DNA of 64,000 nucleotides from Desulfolutivibrio sulfoxidireducens (GCF_013376475.1 NZ_CP045508.1:186001-250000), one strand, 5' to 3'. Shown: positions 26,979-36,151, counted from the first letter of the stretch. Numbers and translations are program-made. The notes: a model not told the origin generated them from the sequence alone.

Positions 26979-27764
26979 CTATCGCGCAAAGGCCTCAAGG
27001 GCCGTGTCGTAGTCCAGGCGCGGAAATATCCCGAGTTTTCCGCCCACCCCGGCGTTGAGGATACGCCGGCCCCGGGCCTCGATATGCTCCCGGGCCTTGG
27101 CGTAGGCCTTCTCCACCAGATCCAGCCGGGGGTGGTGCCAGCGCTTGCCCGGGCCGAAGTAGTCCGGGTGGAAGTGGTTGGGGTCGGCCTCCCGGGAGGT
27201 GATCTCCGGACCGTCGGCATAGTCGGGAATGGCGTAGTCGAAGTCCACGCCCACGAGCAGGATGGGGTCGCAGCCCATGTGCCAGGCGATCTGGATGGCC
27301 AGATAGGTCACGGTGGAGCCCCAATGGACCCCGTCCTGGGCGCTGTCGCTGAAAAGCGGGAAGTCTTTGTAGCGTCGGATGAAATCGACCCAGCAGACAT
27401 TGTCCCCGCCGGCCAGGCAGTAGTCCAGGTCCCTGGGGAGGAACTTGACGTAGGGCAGCCGGTTTATCTCGTCCGGGGTGTCCTCGGCGACGAAGACGTC
27501 CTCCACGGTGTAGTACCTGGGCGTGAAGCGAAGGGCGTCCTGGCCGAGATAGATGCGGTTCATGCCGAAGGTCACCCGGCCGTTGAGCCGGGAGAGATCC
27601 ATCCGGTTCAGGCTCGGGCCGTTGCCCACGATCCAGGCGGCCTGTCCGGAGTGTCTGTCGCGGAAGTCGGAGATGTCCAGCATGGGGAAGGCGTCCGTGA
27701 CGCCGCGCGGCGTCGGTATGAAGGTCGCGGGAGGTGGCCGGGTGCGGCCATCCGGCGCGTCCAT
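26979..27764 (-). CDS. DUF115/MptE-like protein, likely glycan-associated transferase
   Basis: 261 residues from ATG 27764; the stronger homology starts at MLDISDFRDRHSGQ. The motif AAWIVGNGPSLNRMDLSRL, followed by GMNRIYLG, is typical of the DUF115/MptE-like family. This fold is shared by 6-hydroxymethylpterin pyrophosphokinase of archaea, by the Maf motility-accessory proteins that attach nonulosonic acids to flagellin, and by sialyltransferase-like enzymes. Later segments LLVGVDFDYAI and LLVGVD-type strands support this fold. Beside a CMP-sugar synthetase and near NeuB, a glycosyl-transfer role with a nonulosonic donor is the better reading. It is 93 bases upstream of the cytidylyltransferase on the same strand. 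Confidence 0.7.
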   Translation of the reverse strand: MDAPDGRTRPPPATFIPTPRGVTDAFPMLDISDFRDRHSGQAAWIVGNGPSLNRMDLSRLNGRVTFGMNRIYLGQDALRFTPRYYTVEDVFVAEDTPDEINRLPYVKFLPRDLDYCLAGGDNVCWVDFIRRYKDFPLFSDSAQDGVHWGSTVTYLAIQIAWHMGCDPILLVGVDFDYAIPDYADGPEITSREADPNHFHPDYFGPGKRWHHPRLDLVEKAYAKAREHIEARGRRILNAGVGGKLGIFPRLDYDTALEAFAR

Positions 27765-28004
27765 GGCTATTCCATCATCCCCGCGCCGTCGTCAACCTCC
27801 CGGAAACGTTGCCCATGACCATGCGCCGGGGCCGGGCGCGGTCCGGGTCAGGGGGCCTGTCCGTGTTCCGTCACGGGGATTACGGATGTGGGATGCGTGA
27901 TGGCGGGAGAGGAAAAGAGTTGCCGTATCGCGCGGGGATGCGGCAGGGTTTTGCCAGGGACACGGCACTGATCGTGGCCCAAAAACCTGGGGAGGGGGCG
28001 CGAC

Positions 28005-29435
28005 ATGAGGCCGGACCCGGTCATGCTGCCCGAGGTGGACGTGCTGGTCCTTGGCGCTGGGCTGGCCGGGCTTCGGGCCGCATGGGGGGCCTGCGAGGCC
28101 ATGCCAGGGGCCGTGGTGGCCGTGGTCGCGCCGGACCGGGGACCACGGGGGTCGTCTTTTTCCAATGTGAATGACAGGCTGGGGCTTTTCGCTCCCGAGG
28201 ACGACGCCCAGCGCGAGGCCTTTTGCCGCCAGGCCCTGGCCCTTGGGCCTCCGGGCATGGTGCGTGAAAAGCTGGTCGCGGTCCTGGCCCGGGAGGCGTT
28301 GGCCCGGCGTCTCGAACTGGAGGCCCTGGGCCTGGACTTTACGCGCGAGGCGGACGGCGCGTTGCGGCGTTTCGGGGCCTGCTTCAGTCAGGCGTCGCGC
28401 CAGGCCGTGGCCTTTTCCGGGCTCACCGCCGCGTTCGACCTGATACGCCGCCGCGTGATCTCCCTGGGTGGGAAATTTTTGCCGGGCATGACCGCCCTGG
28501 ACCTGCTCCAGGAGGGCCCGGGCGGGCGGGTGCTGGGGGCGCTTCTCGAGGACGGCCGGGGCGATCCGCGCGTCCAGCCGGCCCGGGCCGTGGTCGCGGC
28601 CATGGGCGGCCCGGCCCCGCTTTTCCGGTACAACCAGGCCGGCCGGGGCCTGACCGGGTACGGTCACGGCATCCTGGCCCGGGCCGGGGCGAGGATGGCC
28701 AACACGGCCTACTTGCAGTGGATGTGGGCCGGTCTGCCGGACCTGGGGTTCTGGCCGGTATGGAGTCTTCTGGGCGGCAATTTTTTCCCGGTCGGGCCGG
28801 CGGGAACGCCCGTCGAGGTTCCGGACGCGGTGCGCGCGGCGGCCGCCTCGCGGTCCACGCACTGCCCCCTGGGCCACGGCCTCGCGGACGCGGCCCTGGA
28901 CCGGTTCCTTTTGGACCTGGCCGACGACATGGGCCGGGCCGTCATCCAGGAGGGGACCGGCGGCCCGGAGACGCGGCGCTTCCAGGTGGTGCTCGCGGCC
29001 CATGCCGGCAACGGCGGGGCGGTGGTGGACGAGGACGCCCGGACCGGCGTGCCCGGGCTGTATGCGGTCGGCGAATGCGCCACGGGCATGCACGGGGCCA
29101 ACCGCGTCGGGGGGGCCATGGTCGCGGCCTGCCTGGTCTTCGGGGCCCGGGCGGGACGCGACGCGGCGAGCGGGTCAGGGCCTTCGGGGCCGGACAAGGC
29201 CGGGCTTGCGGCGGCCGTGGCCCGAAGCATGCAGGGATTTCGGCGTGATCCCGGGGAGCGGGAGGCCGTCCGGGACCGGGTCGCCCTGGTCCTGCGGCGA
29301 TACGGCCTGCCCCGGGCTCAACGGCCGGCCGGGCCTTTGGAGTCGATGCTGGCCGGTTGGTTGGGGGCGGCGGCCGATGCCGGGGCCATGCGCCTGCTTG
29401 AGACGGCGCTGTGCTTCGCGCGCGGCGGGACGTAG
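28005..29435 (+). CDS. FAD-dependent oxidoreductase, fumarate reductase/L-aspartate oxidase type
   Basis: 476 residues, with GGGGAGGGGG upstream of the ATG. An N-terminal Rossmann motif VLVLGAGLAGLRAAW binds FAD. A C-terminal GECATGMHGANRVGGAMVAACLVFG matches the FAD_binding_2 family (fumarate reductase flavoprotein and NadB relatives). The catalytic His/Arg pattern of fumarate reductases is only partly visible, so the substrate is uncertain. It has no signal peptide and no adjacent Fe-S subunit. It sits between a DUF115 gene (divergent) and the wHTH-Rossmann gene at 29573, inside the glycan island. A sugar oxidation role is possible but not supported by sequence alone. Confidence 0.75.
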   Translation: MRPDPVMLPEVDVLVLGAGLAGLRAAWGACEAMPGAVVAVVAPDRGPRGSSFSNVNDRLGLFAPEDDAQREAFCRQALALGPPGMVREKLVAVLAREALARRLELEALGLDFTREADGALRRFGACFSQASRQAVAFSGLTAAFDLIRRRVISLGGKFLPGMTALDLLQEGPGGRVLGALLEDGRGDPRVQPARAVVAAMGGPAPLFRYNQAGRGLTGYGHGILARAGARMANTAYLQWMWAGLPDLGFWPVWSLLGGNFFPVGPAGTPVEVPDAVRAAAASRSTHCPLGHGLADAALDRFLLDLADDMGRAVIQEGTGGPETRRFQVVLAAHAGNGGAVVDEDARTGVPGLYAVGECATGMHGANRVGGAMVAACLVFGARAGRDAASGSGPSGPDKAGLAAAVARSMQGFRRDPGEREAVRDRVALVLRRYGLPRAQRPAGPLESMLAGWLGAAADAGAMRLLETALCFARGGT

Positions 29436-29572
29436 GACGTGCGGTCGGTCGGGGCCGGGAAGGCGCGATGATGCCGGCGGTCGATGTTCGGACTCCGAAC
29501 GGTCCACGCGGGATCGAGACGCCATGACGCACATCCAGGCGGCCTCGCGCATGATGCAACCGGCTGATTTTC

Positions 29573-30268
29573 ATGCACAGGCTTGCGGCTGACCGGCACG
29601 CCTGCTACAAGGGTCGAAACAGGCTTTTGGATCGCTCCATGAACAATCTGGCCGTATTGCCCCTGCGAAAGCGCTACTACGCCCCGAGCCAGGAGACCTG
29701 GGTGCTGGCCATCCTGGACGCCCTGTCCCGGGACAGCGAGCTTTCCCAGCGGGCCCTGGCCCGCCATCTGGGCCGCAGCGGCGCGGTGGTCAACCAGCGG
29801 CTGCACGAACTCAGGGCCCGCCGGCTGGTCCGCTTCGAGGCCCGCGACGCCAAGAGCTACCGCTACGTGCTGACCCCCGAGGGCGAACGCCTGCGCGGGG
29901 AGATGATCTCCCGGTGCACCAGCGAGGCCATCCACATCTACACGGCCCTCAAGCGCCACTGCCGGGAGCGCCTGGAGCGGCTGCGGGCCGGGAAGATTCT
30001 AAAAATCGCCATGTTCGGGGCCTCCGAGACCTGCGAGGTGGTCCTCTCGGCCGTGCGCGACATGCCGTTTCGGATCATGGCCCTGGTGGACAACGACCCG
30101 GCCAAGCACGGCACGGTGTTTCACGGCTACGTGGTGTCCTCCCCCCGGGTCCTGGAGTTGGTGGACTGTCAGGCCGTGCTGATCACCTCCTTTGGCCGGC
30201 AGGCCGAGATTCGCGAACAGCTTTTGCCCTTGTGCCGCGCACGGGGGGTGGAGATCGCAACCCTATGA
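29573..30268 (+). CDS. Winged-helix protein with C-terminal Rossmann-like sugar/nucleotide-binding domain
   Basis: 231 residues from ATG 29573; ATG 29639 (MNNLAVLPLRKR) is an equally possible start. Residues about 45-125 are a MarR-type winged helix (SQRALARHLGRSGAVVNQRLHELRARRLVRFEA). Residues about 140-231 form a Rossmann-like unit (KILKIAMFGASETCEVVLSA, MALVDNDPAKHG, VLITSFGRQAEI), resembling CoA- or NDP-sugar-binding modules found in EPS-locus proteins. The fused layout suggests a regulator that reads a sugar-nucleotide. Its stop overlaps the NeuB start by ATGA (30265-30268), so it is co-translated with nonulosonic-acid synthesis and may control this locus. Confidence 0.7.
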   Translation: MHRLAADRHACYKGRNRLLDRSMNNLAVLPLRKRYYAPSQETWVLAILDALSRDSELSQRALARHLGRSGAVVNQRLHELRARRLVRFEARDAKSYRYVLTPEGERLRGEMISRCTSEAIHIYTALKRHCRERLERLRAGKILKIAMFGASETCEVVLSAVRDMPFRIMALVDNDPAKHGTVFHGYVVSSPRVLELVDCQAVLITSFGRQAEIREQLLPLCRARGVEIATL

Positions 30269-31356
30269 ACGCGACCAACGTCATCCGCATCGCCTCCGGC
30301 CGGCGCATCGGCCCGGGCGAACCCTGCTTCCTGGTGGCCGAGATCGGCAACAACCATCACGGGGACCCGGCCATGGCCCGGGACATGGTCCATGCCGCCG
30401 CCGAGGCCGGGGCCGACGCGGTCAAGTTCCAGAAGCGGGATATGGACAGCCTGCTGACCCGGGCCGGTCGCGAGTCCCCGTACCGGGGCGCGCACAGTTT
30501 CGGTCCCACCTACGGCGCGCACCGCCAGGCCCTGGAACTGGACCTGGAGGCCATGGCCGGGCTCAAGACCCTGGCCGAAAAGCTGGGGCTGGTGTTTTTC
30601 GCCTCGGCCTGGGACCAGGTCAGCGCCAGGGAGATGCTCGGGCTTGGCATGGAGCTTTTCAAGGTCGGCTCGGCCGATCTGGTCAACGTCCCGTTGTTGC
30701 GGCTGGTCGGGGAGTCCGGGGTTCCGGCGATCCTGTCCACGGGCATGAGCCTGTGGCCCGACGTGGACCTGGCCGTGGCCGAGATGCGCCGGTTCCACGA
30801 CCGGGTGGTGCTTCTGCACTGCAACAGCTCCTATCCCTGCCCGGAGGAACTGGTGGGGCTGCCGGTCATGACCGCCCTGGCCCGGCGTTACGGCCTTGCC
30901 GTGGGCTATTCCGGGCACGAGCCGGGCCTGGGTCCGAGCGTGGCCGCCGTGGCCCTGGGGGCCTGCGTGGTGGAGCGCCATTTCACCCTGGACCGTTCCC
31001 AACGCGGCACGGACCACCAGGCCTCCCTGGAGCCCGGGCAGTTCGCCCAGTTGCGGACCATGATCCGGGAGACCGAGGCGGCCATGCGCCTTCGCGACAA
31101 GCGGATCTGCGAGGCCGAGCGGGCCAGCGCCGCCAAGCTGCGAAAAAGCATCGTCTTTACCCGGGACCTGCCCGCCGGCCATGTCCTGGGGCCGGCCGAC
31201 ATCACCGTGAAATGCCCGGGAGGCGGTATCTCCCCGGCCCGCTGGGACGAGGTGTCCGGGGCCCGGCTGACGCGCGGGGTGCTTGGCGAGGAGCTTGTGG
31301 ACTGGGACTGCCTGGTGTGCGACCGGTCCTCGGCCGCCCTGGCCGGACGTTCGTAA
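30265..31356 (+). CDS. neuB: NeuB-type nonulosonic acid synthase (N-acetylneuraminate synthase family)
   Basis: 363 residues from ATG 30265. The NeuB barrel begins CFLVAEIGNNHHGDPAMARDMVHAAAEAGADAVKFQ and continues with GMELFKVGSADLVNVPLLRL, ILSTGMSLW, LHCNSSYPCP and GYSGHEPG, all conserved. The C-terminal 60 residues (RKSIVFTRDLPAGHVLGPADITVKCPGGGI) are a SAF antifreeze-like domain, as in full NeuB. It condenses phosphoenolpyruvate with a 6-carbon amino sugar to form a 9-carbon sialic-acid-like product. Whether the product is Neu, Leg, Pse or another acid cannot be decided, because no epimerase or UDP-sugar dehydratase pair was found in the window. It overlaps the wHTH-Rossmann gene by 4 bases. 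Confidence 0.9.
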   Translation: MNATNVIRIASGRRIGPGEPCFLVAEIGNNHHGDPAMARDMVHAAAEAGADAVKFQKRDMDSLLTRAGRESPYRGAHSFGPTYGAHRQALELDLEAMAGLKTLAEKLGLVFFASAWDQVSAREMLGLGMELFKVGSADLVNVPLLRLVGESGVPAILSTGMSLWPDVDLAVAEMRRFHDRVVLLHCNSSYPCPEELVGLPVMTALARRYGLAVGYSGHEPGLGPSVAAVALGACVVERHFTLDRSQRGTDHQASLEPGQFAQLRTMIRETEAAMRLRDKRICEAERASAAKLRKSIVFTRDLPAGHVLGPADITVKCPGGGISPARWDEVSGARLTRGVLGEELVDWDCLVCDRSSAALAGRS

Positions 31357-31392
31357 CCGGTGCGGGGCGCGAGGCATGATCGGGGCTGTGGC

Positions 31393-32421
31393 ATGCGTAT
31401 CGTGATGATCGCGGAAAACGATCCGGCCGGGGTGGGCTCCCTGTTGCGAAGCGCCCTGGTCCGGCATACGGACCACGTCTGCCGGCTGGTCACCACCCAG
31501 ACGCGCTACAACCACGGCTACGAAAAGGACCTGCATGTGCCCGGGCTCGACGCGGCCGGCCTGGACGAGCTGGCCGGGGTCCTCGAGGCGGCCGACGCCT
31601 TTCATTTTCACATGCTCGCCGACGAGCATATGCCCCTTGGTCCCCTGACGGCCGCGCCGTTTCTTGCGGGCAAGGCGGTTGTCCACCACCACCACGGCCA
31701 TCCCGTCTTCCGGTCCAATCCACGGATGTTTCAAGAAAAATATCGCGATCTGGGGCGCGCGAACCTGCTGGTCAGCACCCCGGATCTGTTGCGCCTGCTT
31801 CCCGGCGCGCGCTGGCAGCCCAACCTCGTGCCCCAAAACGCGCCCCTGTACCGGCCCTCGCCCCGGGCCACGGACGGCCGGGTGCGCCTGGGACATTCCC
31901 CAACCCGCAAGGACATAAAAAACACCGCCGACCTCGTGGCCGTGCACGCCCGCCTGGCGGCCGAGATGCCCTGGCTGGACCTGGAGGTCGTCGACGACGT
32001 CCCCCATGTGGAGTGCCTGGCCCGCAAACAGGCCTGCGACATGGTCTTCGACCACATGCAGGGCTATTACGGCATGTCCTCCCTGGAGGCCCTGTCCCAG
32101 GGCCTGCCGACCATCGCCGGGCTTGACGACTGGAACCTGGCCGCCATTCGGGATTTTTTTCAGCGCGACGACCTGCCCTGGGTGGTGGCCAGGACCCGCG
32201 AGGAGCTTGAGACGGTCGTTCGCCGGCTGGCCCTGGACCCCGATGAAAGACGGCGCATCGGCCGGGCCTCGCGCCGGTTCATGGAGACGGCCTGGAGCGA
32301 AAAGCGCCTGGCGGCATCCTGGAGCGCGGTGTACGAAAATCTGCATCGCCCGGTCCCGTCGGGACGGGGCCGGGTGGTCCCGGTCGCGTCCGGGGGGGCC
32401 ATGGGGGCAAATCCCGCATGA
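31393..32421 (+). CDS. Glycosyltransferase, GT-B type (family 4-like)
   Basis: 342 residues from ATG 31393. No strong early signal. The C-terminal half has the GT-B features GHSPTRKDIKN, LDLEVVDDVPHVECLARKQACDMVFDHM, the YGMSSLEALSQGLPTIAG segment equivalent to the family 4 donor-binding EX7E region, and a C-terminal helix. The N-terminal half is the acceptor domain (MRIVMIAENDPAGVGSLLR). It transfers a nucleotide sugar to an unknown acceptor. A TGA/ATG overlap with the methyltransferase (32418) couples translation. It lies between NeuB and the methyltransferase in the island. Confidence 0.75.
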   Translation: MRIVMIAENDPAGVGSLLRSALVRHTDHVCRLVTTQTRYNHGYEKDLHVPGLDAAGLDELAGVLEAADAFHFHMLADEHMPLGPLTAAPFLAGKAVVHHHHGHPVFRSNPRMFQEKYRDLGRANLLVSTPDLLRLLPGARWQPNLVPQNAPLYRPSPRATDGRVRLGHSPTRKDIKNTADLVAVHARLAAEMPWLDLEVVDDVPHVECLARKQACDMVFDHMQGYYGMSSLEALSQGLPTIAGLDDWNLAAIRDFFQRDDLPWVVARTREELETVVRRLALDPDERRRIGRASRRFMETAWSEKRLAASWSAVYENLHRPVPSGRGRVVPVASGGAMGANPA

Positions 32422-33443
32422 GCGCGCCAAGGCCTTCCCACGCCCCGGGCCTGGAAAACGGGTCGCCGCGCGCCGCCGCGCCGTTTTTCCGCCAGGCCCT
32501 GGAGCTTCTGGGCCTGGGGCGTCACCAGGAGGCGTTGGCCTTTCTCGACGGCGCGCTTCTCCAATTCGGCCCCGGGGCCGCCACCCCGGAGGCCCTGGCC
32601 GCCCGGGCCGCGATCCTGGCCGGCCTGGGGCTTCCCCGGGACACCCCCCCGCCCTGGGACTGGCCCGGGGGCCTGGAGGATGCGGGCACGGCCTGCGCCG
32701 TGTGCGGGCAGGCCATGGGGCGATTCGAGACGCTTCACGGCAAGGACTGGCTGTACTGCCCGGGCTGCCGGCTTCTGCACTGCCGCGTGGACGAGCCGAC
32801 CCTGCGGCGCATGGACCTGGGGGAGGCCGACGGGGCCAAAAAACCGGCCGATTCCGTGGTGCACAGACGGGAACTGTATTTCTGCACGCTCTTTCTGGAG
32901 GGCCTGGCCTGGTCCCGGGTCCTGCTGTACGGGGCGGGGTGGAGCCTGGTCCCGGGGATTCTCTCCGAACGCGGGATCCATGCCGTGGGGTGCGACCTGT
33001 GGAGGCCCCTGATCGCGGCCCGGCGATCCGAACTCGGTCCCGACCGGTTCTTCCACCGCGACGAGCTCCCCGCAACCACCTTTGATCTCATCTCGGCCTT
33101 CGAGGTCTTTGAACATTTCGCCCGTCCCGGGCGCGACGCGGCCGTTCTGGCGGACAGGCTGGCCCCCGAGGGGGCCATCGTGGGCTGCACCGATTTCTGG
33201 CACGGGGGAAGCCTGGCCCGGCACCCCAGCGCCGACGCGGCCTACTGGCGGCACGGGGTCCACGTCACGGCCTGGACCTACGCAAGCATGCGCCGTCTCG
33301 CCTCGGGCTTGGGGCTTACGGCGTCGTTTTTCAAGGTCGATACGCCGGGATTCGCGGCCAAGGTTTTTTTCGTCCTGCACCGGGGGGCCAGGACCGGGGC
33401 CTTCGTGGCCTCCCTCCCGGCGATTTTCCAAGGAGTCTTCTGA
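32418..33443 (+). CDS. SAM-dependent methyltransferase with N-terminal zinc-ribbon-like region
   Basis: 341 residues from ATG 32418 (4-base overlap with the previous gene). The N-terminal 75 residues form helical repeats. About residues 92-123 have a CAVCGQ-18aa-CPGC type zinc-ribbon-like pattern and CRLLHCR. The methyltransferase core follows (SRVLLYGAGWSLVPGIL, GCDLWRPLIA, FDLISAFEVFEHFARPGRD), matching the Methyltransf_23 layout of sugar methyltransferases. Substrate is unknown. Within the island it may O-methylate the glycan or its nonulosonic acid. A short ORF with a ribosome-binding site begins 2 bases after its stop. Confidence 0.78.
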   Translation: MSAPRPSHAPGLENGSPRAAAPFFRQALELLGLGRHQEALAFLDGALLQFGPGAATPEALAARAAILAGLGLPRDTPPPWDWPGGLEDAGTACAVCGQAMGRFETLHGKDWLYCPGCRLLHCRVDEPTLRRMDLGEADGAKKPADSVVHRRELYFCTLFLEGLAWSRVLLYGAGWSLVPGILSERGIHAVGCDLWRPLIAARRSELGPDRFFHRDELPATTFDLISAFEVFEHFARPGRDAAVLADRLAPEGAIVGCTDFWHGGSLARHPSADAAYWRHGVHVTAWTYASMRRLASGLGLTASFFKVDTPGFAAKVFFVLHRGARTGAFVASLPAIFQGVF

Positions 33444-33444
33444 C

Positions 33445-33525
33445 ATGGTCCATGACCGCAAAGGCGGGCGCGCGCCGTCCAGAGGCCCGCTTTTCCTGAA
33501 ATCCGTCAGACGCTTTGTCCGGTGA
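33445..33525 (+). CDS. Possible 26-residue mini-ORF
   Basis: An ATG at 33445 has AGGAG about nine bases upstream, inside the end of the methyltransferase gene, and opens a 26-codon frame ending TGA at 33523-33525. The product is basic (MVHDRKGGRAPSRGP). It may be only a spacer; no homologue is known to me. The next glycosyltransferase begins six bases later, at 33532, so the frame could couple translation across the gap. Confidence 0.25.
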   Translation: MVHDRKGGRAPSRGPLFLKSVRRFVR

Positions 33526-33531
33526 CGCCCT

Positions 33532-34485
33532 ATGTCCGCCTCCTGCTCCGTCGTCATCCGCTGCTACAACGAGGCCAAACGGCTGCCGAGGCTCCTTTTC
33601 GGCCTGTCGCGGCAGACCATGCGTGATTTCGAGGTCGTGGCCGTGGACTCGGGTTCGACGGACGACACCCCCAGGATCCTCGCGGCCCACGGGGTGCGCA
33701 CCCTGTTTTTGACCCCCGGGGAATTCTCCTTCGGCCGGTCGTGCAACCTGGGCTGCCAGGCCAGCCGGGGGGAATACATCGTCTTTGTCAGCGCCCATGC
33801 CTATCCGGTCTACGAGGGATGGCTCGAGGAACTGCTGGCCCCGTTCGCCGATCCCGGCGTGGCCGCAAGCTACGGCAAGCAGCGCGGCAATCACGAGAGC
33901 GCCTTTTCGGAGCGGCGGATATTTGAGGCCTGGTATCCGGACCGGGACCCCGGGGCAAAGGGCCACCCCTTCTGCAACAACGCCAACAGCGCCGTGCGCC
34001 GCCGGGTCTGGGAGGAGATCGGATTCGACGAGACCCTCACCGGCCTCGAGGATCTGGATTTCGCCCGCCGGGCGGTCGAACGGGGGCATTCGGTGGCCTA
34101 CGCACCGGCCGCCGAGGTCATCCACGTGCATGAGGAAAGGCCCGGGACCGTGCGTGACCGCTTTCGGCGCGAGGCCATCGCCTACCGGCGCATCTCTCCC
34201 CGGGAGCGGTTCACCTGGTGGGATTTCTGCCGGCTCTGCGCCGGAAACGTGGTCAGCGACTGGCGGGCCGCCTGGCGCGAGGGCGTGCTGGCCAGGGAGG
34301 CCCGGGCCATCGTGGTCTTTCGGCTCATGCAGTTTCTGGGGGCCTACCAGGGCATGCGCCAGACGGGTCCGGTCCCCGAGACGCTCAAGCGGCGGTTGTA
34401 CTATCCGGCCGCGCCGGTCCCCGGCCCCGCAAGCCCGAACGGCTCGCCGTCCGGCGGCCGCGTCCCCTATCCGGAGCGTCTGTGA
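33532..34485 (+). CDS. Family 2 glycosyltransferase
   Basis: 317 residues. The GT-A motifs are clear: CSVVIRCYNEAKRLPRLLFGL, VDSGSTDDT, the SCNLGCQASRGEYIVFVSAHAYP helix-loop, and a conserved ED motif at GLEDLDFARRAVERGHSVAYAP. The AHAYP replaces the usual DDD/DAD acidic motif, with Asp supplied elsewhere. It has a hydrophobic C-terminal helix around residues 230-260. A TGATG junction joins it to the cytidylyltransferase gene at 34485. Its donor sugar is not known. Confidence 0.8.
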   Translation: MSASCSVVIRCYNEAKRLPRLLFGLSRQTMRDFEVVAVDSGSTDDTPRILAAHGVRTLFLTPGEFSFGRSCNLGCQASRGEYIVFVSAHAYPVYEGWLEELLAPFADPGVAASYGKQRGNHESAFSERRIFEAWYPDRDPGAKGHPFCNNANSAVRRRVWEEIGFDETLTGLEDLDFARRAVERGHSVAYAPAAEVIHVHEERPGTVRDRFRREAIAYRRISPRERFTWWDFCRLCAGNVVSDWRAAWREGVLAREARAIVVFRLMQFLGAYQGMRQTGPVPETLKRRLYYPAAPVPGPASPNGSPSGGRVPYPERL

Positions 34486-35213
34486 TGAAAAACACATCGC
34501 CTGAAAAGCGATCTCCCTGGGGCTCGCGCCCGCCGCGCGTCGTGGCCCTGGTGCCCATGCGCCACGACAGCGAGCGGGTTCCGGGGAAAAACCACCGGGA
34601 TTTCGCCGGCGCGCCCCTGTATCACCACATCCTGCGCAGTCTTCTGGAATGCGGCCGGGTGACGCGCGTGGTGGTGGACACGGACAGCCCGCTCATCCGG
34701 GCCGACGCGGCCAGGCGCTTTCCGGACGTGGTCTGCATCGAGCGCCCGGCCGCACTGTGCGGCGGCGAGGTGTCCATGAACCGCATCCTCTTGCACGACG
34801 TCTCGCTTTTTGAGGCTGACTTCTACATCCAGACCCACAGCACCAATCCCCTGTTGCGGCCCCGGACCATCGCCCGGGCCGTGGACGCCTTCATGGCCGC
34901 CTACCCCGGCCATGACTCGCTTTTCGGGGTCACGGTCCTGCGCTCTCGCCTGTGGGACGCGGCCGGGCGGCCCTTGAACCACGATCCGGACGTGCTTGCG
35001 CGCACCCAGGATCTGCCCCCGGTGTACGAGGACAATTCCAACCTCTACATCTTCACGGCCGCCGGCCTGCGCCGCGGGGGAAACCGCATCGGGGAGCGGC
35101 CGCTTTTTTTCGAGATACCCCGCCAGGAGGCCCTGGACATCGACGAGGAGTGCGATTTCCGGCTGGCCGAGCTGGCCTACCACGCGACACGCGACCAAGG
35201 CGGAACGACATGA
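34485..35213 (+). CDS. Second acylneuraminate cytidylyltransferase-like protein
   Basis: 242 residues from ATG 34485, one base into the previous stop. The signature VALVPMRHDSERVPGKNHRDF is a variant of the cytidylyltransferase loop, with RHDSERVPGKN in place of ARGGSKGLPRKN. YIQTHSTNPLLRPRTIARAVDAF, RTQDLPPVYEDNSNLYIFTA and a C-terminal EALDIDEECDFRLAELAY complete the fold. It should activate a sugar acid with CTP. Being clearly divergent from the protein at 26136, it probably acts on a different substrate (for example a keto-sugar or second nonulosonic acid). It overlaps the 2-hydroxyacid dehydrogenase by ATGA. Confidence 0.8.
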   Translation: MKNTSPEKRSPWGSRPPRVVALVPMRHDSERVPGKNHRDFAGAPLYHHILRSLLECGRVTRVVVDTDSPLIRADAARRFPDVVCIERPAALCGGEVSMNRILLHDVSLFEADFYIQTHSTNPLLRPRTIARAVDAFMAAYPGHDSLFGVTVLRSRLWDAAGRPLNHDPDVLARTQDLPPVYEDNSNLYIFTAAGLRRGGNRIGERPLFFEIPRQEALDIDEECDFRLAELAYHATRDQGGTT

Positions 35214-36151
35214 AATGGAACGTGCTGGTGACCGCGCCGTACCTGCAACCCGTCATCGACCGCTTCCGGCCCGAACTCGAGGCCCGGGGCGCGGCCCTGG
35301 TGGTGCCGCCGGTGCTGGAGCGTCTCGAGGAACAGGACCTGCTGCCGCTTATGGCCGACATCGACGGGGTGATGTGCGGGGACGACCGCTTCACCCGCCG
35401 GGTGATCGAGGCCTCGCCCCGGCTCAAGGTCCTCTCCAAGTGGGGCACCGGGATCGATTCCCTGGACGCCGAGGCCTGCCGCGAACGCGGGGTGGCCATC
35501 CGCCGGACCCGGGACGCCTTCAGCGTGCCCGTGGCCGAGACCGTGCTGGGCTTCGTTTTGGCCTTCACCCGGCGCATCGTGGCCGGCAACGCGTTGATGC
35601 ACGCCGGGACATGGGAGAAGCTTCCCGGCCGGACCCTTGCGGAATGCGTGCTCGGGGTCGTGGGCGTGGGGGATACGGGCAGGGCCGTGGTCCGGACCAT
35701 GCGCGCCCTGGGCATGCGGGTTTTGGGCCACGACATCCGGGAGATCCCGGACTGGTTCGTGGACCAGACCGGCCTCGAGGTGACGGACCTGGAGACCCTT
35801 CTGGCCGAATCCGATTTCGTGTCCCTGCACACGGACTTAAATCCCACCAGCCATCACCTCATGAGCGATGCCCGGTTCGCCCGGATGCGTCCCGGGGCCG
35901 TGCTCATCAACGCCAGCCGGGGACCGGTCACGGACGAGGCGGCCCTGGCGCGGGCCCTGGCCTCGGGGCGGATCGCCGGGGCGGCCCTGGACGTCTTCGA
36001 GATCGAACCCCTGCCCGCGGACAGTCCGCTTTTGGCCATGGACAACGTGCTGCTCTCCCCGCACAACGCCAATTCCAGCCCCCTGTACTGGGAGAAGATC
36101 CACCGGACCACCATCGACAACCTCCTGGAGGAACTGGAGCGGCGGCCATGA
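35210..36151 (+). CDS. D-isomer-specific 2-hydroxyacid dehydrogenase (phosphoglycerate-dehydrogenase-like)
   Basis: 313 residues from ATG 35210. It has the NAD-binding motif GVVGVGDTGRAV, followed by LINASRGPVTDEAAL with the substrate-binding Arg, DVFEIEPLP with the catalytic Glu, and LSPHNANSS with the catalytic His. The N-terminal KWGTGIDSLD segment is typical of the family. It oxidises or reduces a D-2-hydroxyacid with NAD(H). In this cluster a sugar-acid intermediate is more likely than 3-phosphoglycerate, but no residue decides that. It is overlapped by ATGA junctions on both sides, cytidylyltransferase before and SDR after, so the three form a translational unit. Confidence 0.88.
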   Translation: MKWNVLVTAPYLQPVIDRFRPELEARGAALVVPPVLERLEEQDLLPLMADIDGVMCGDDRFTRRVIEASPRLKVLSKWGTGIDSLDAEACRERGVAIRRTRDAFSVPVAETVLGFVLAFTRRIVAGNALMHAGTWEKLPGRTLAECVLGVVGVGDTGRAVVRTMRALGMRVLGHDIREIPDWFVDQTGLEVTDLETLLAESDFVSLHTDLNPTSHHLMSDARFARMRPGAVLINASRGPVTDEAALARALASGRIAGAALDVFEIEPLPADSPLLAMDNVLLSPHNANSSPLYWEKIHRTTIDNLLEELERRP

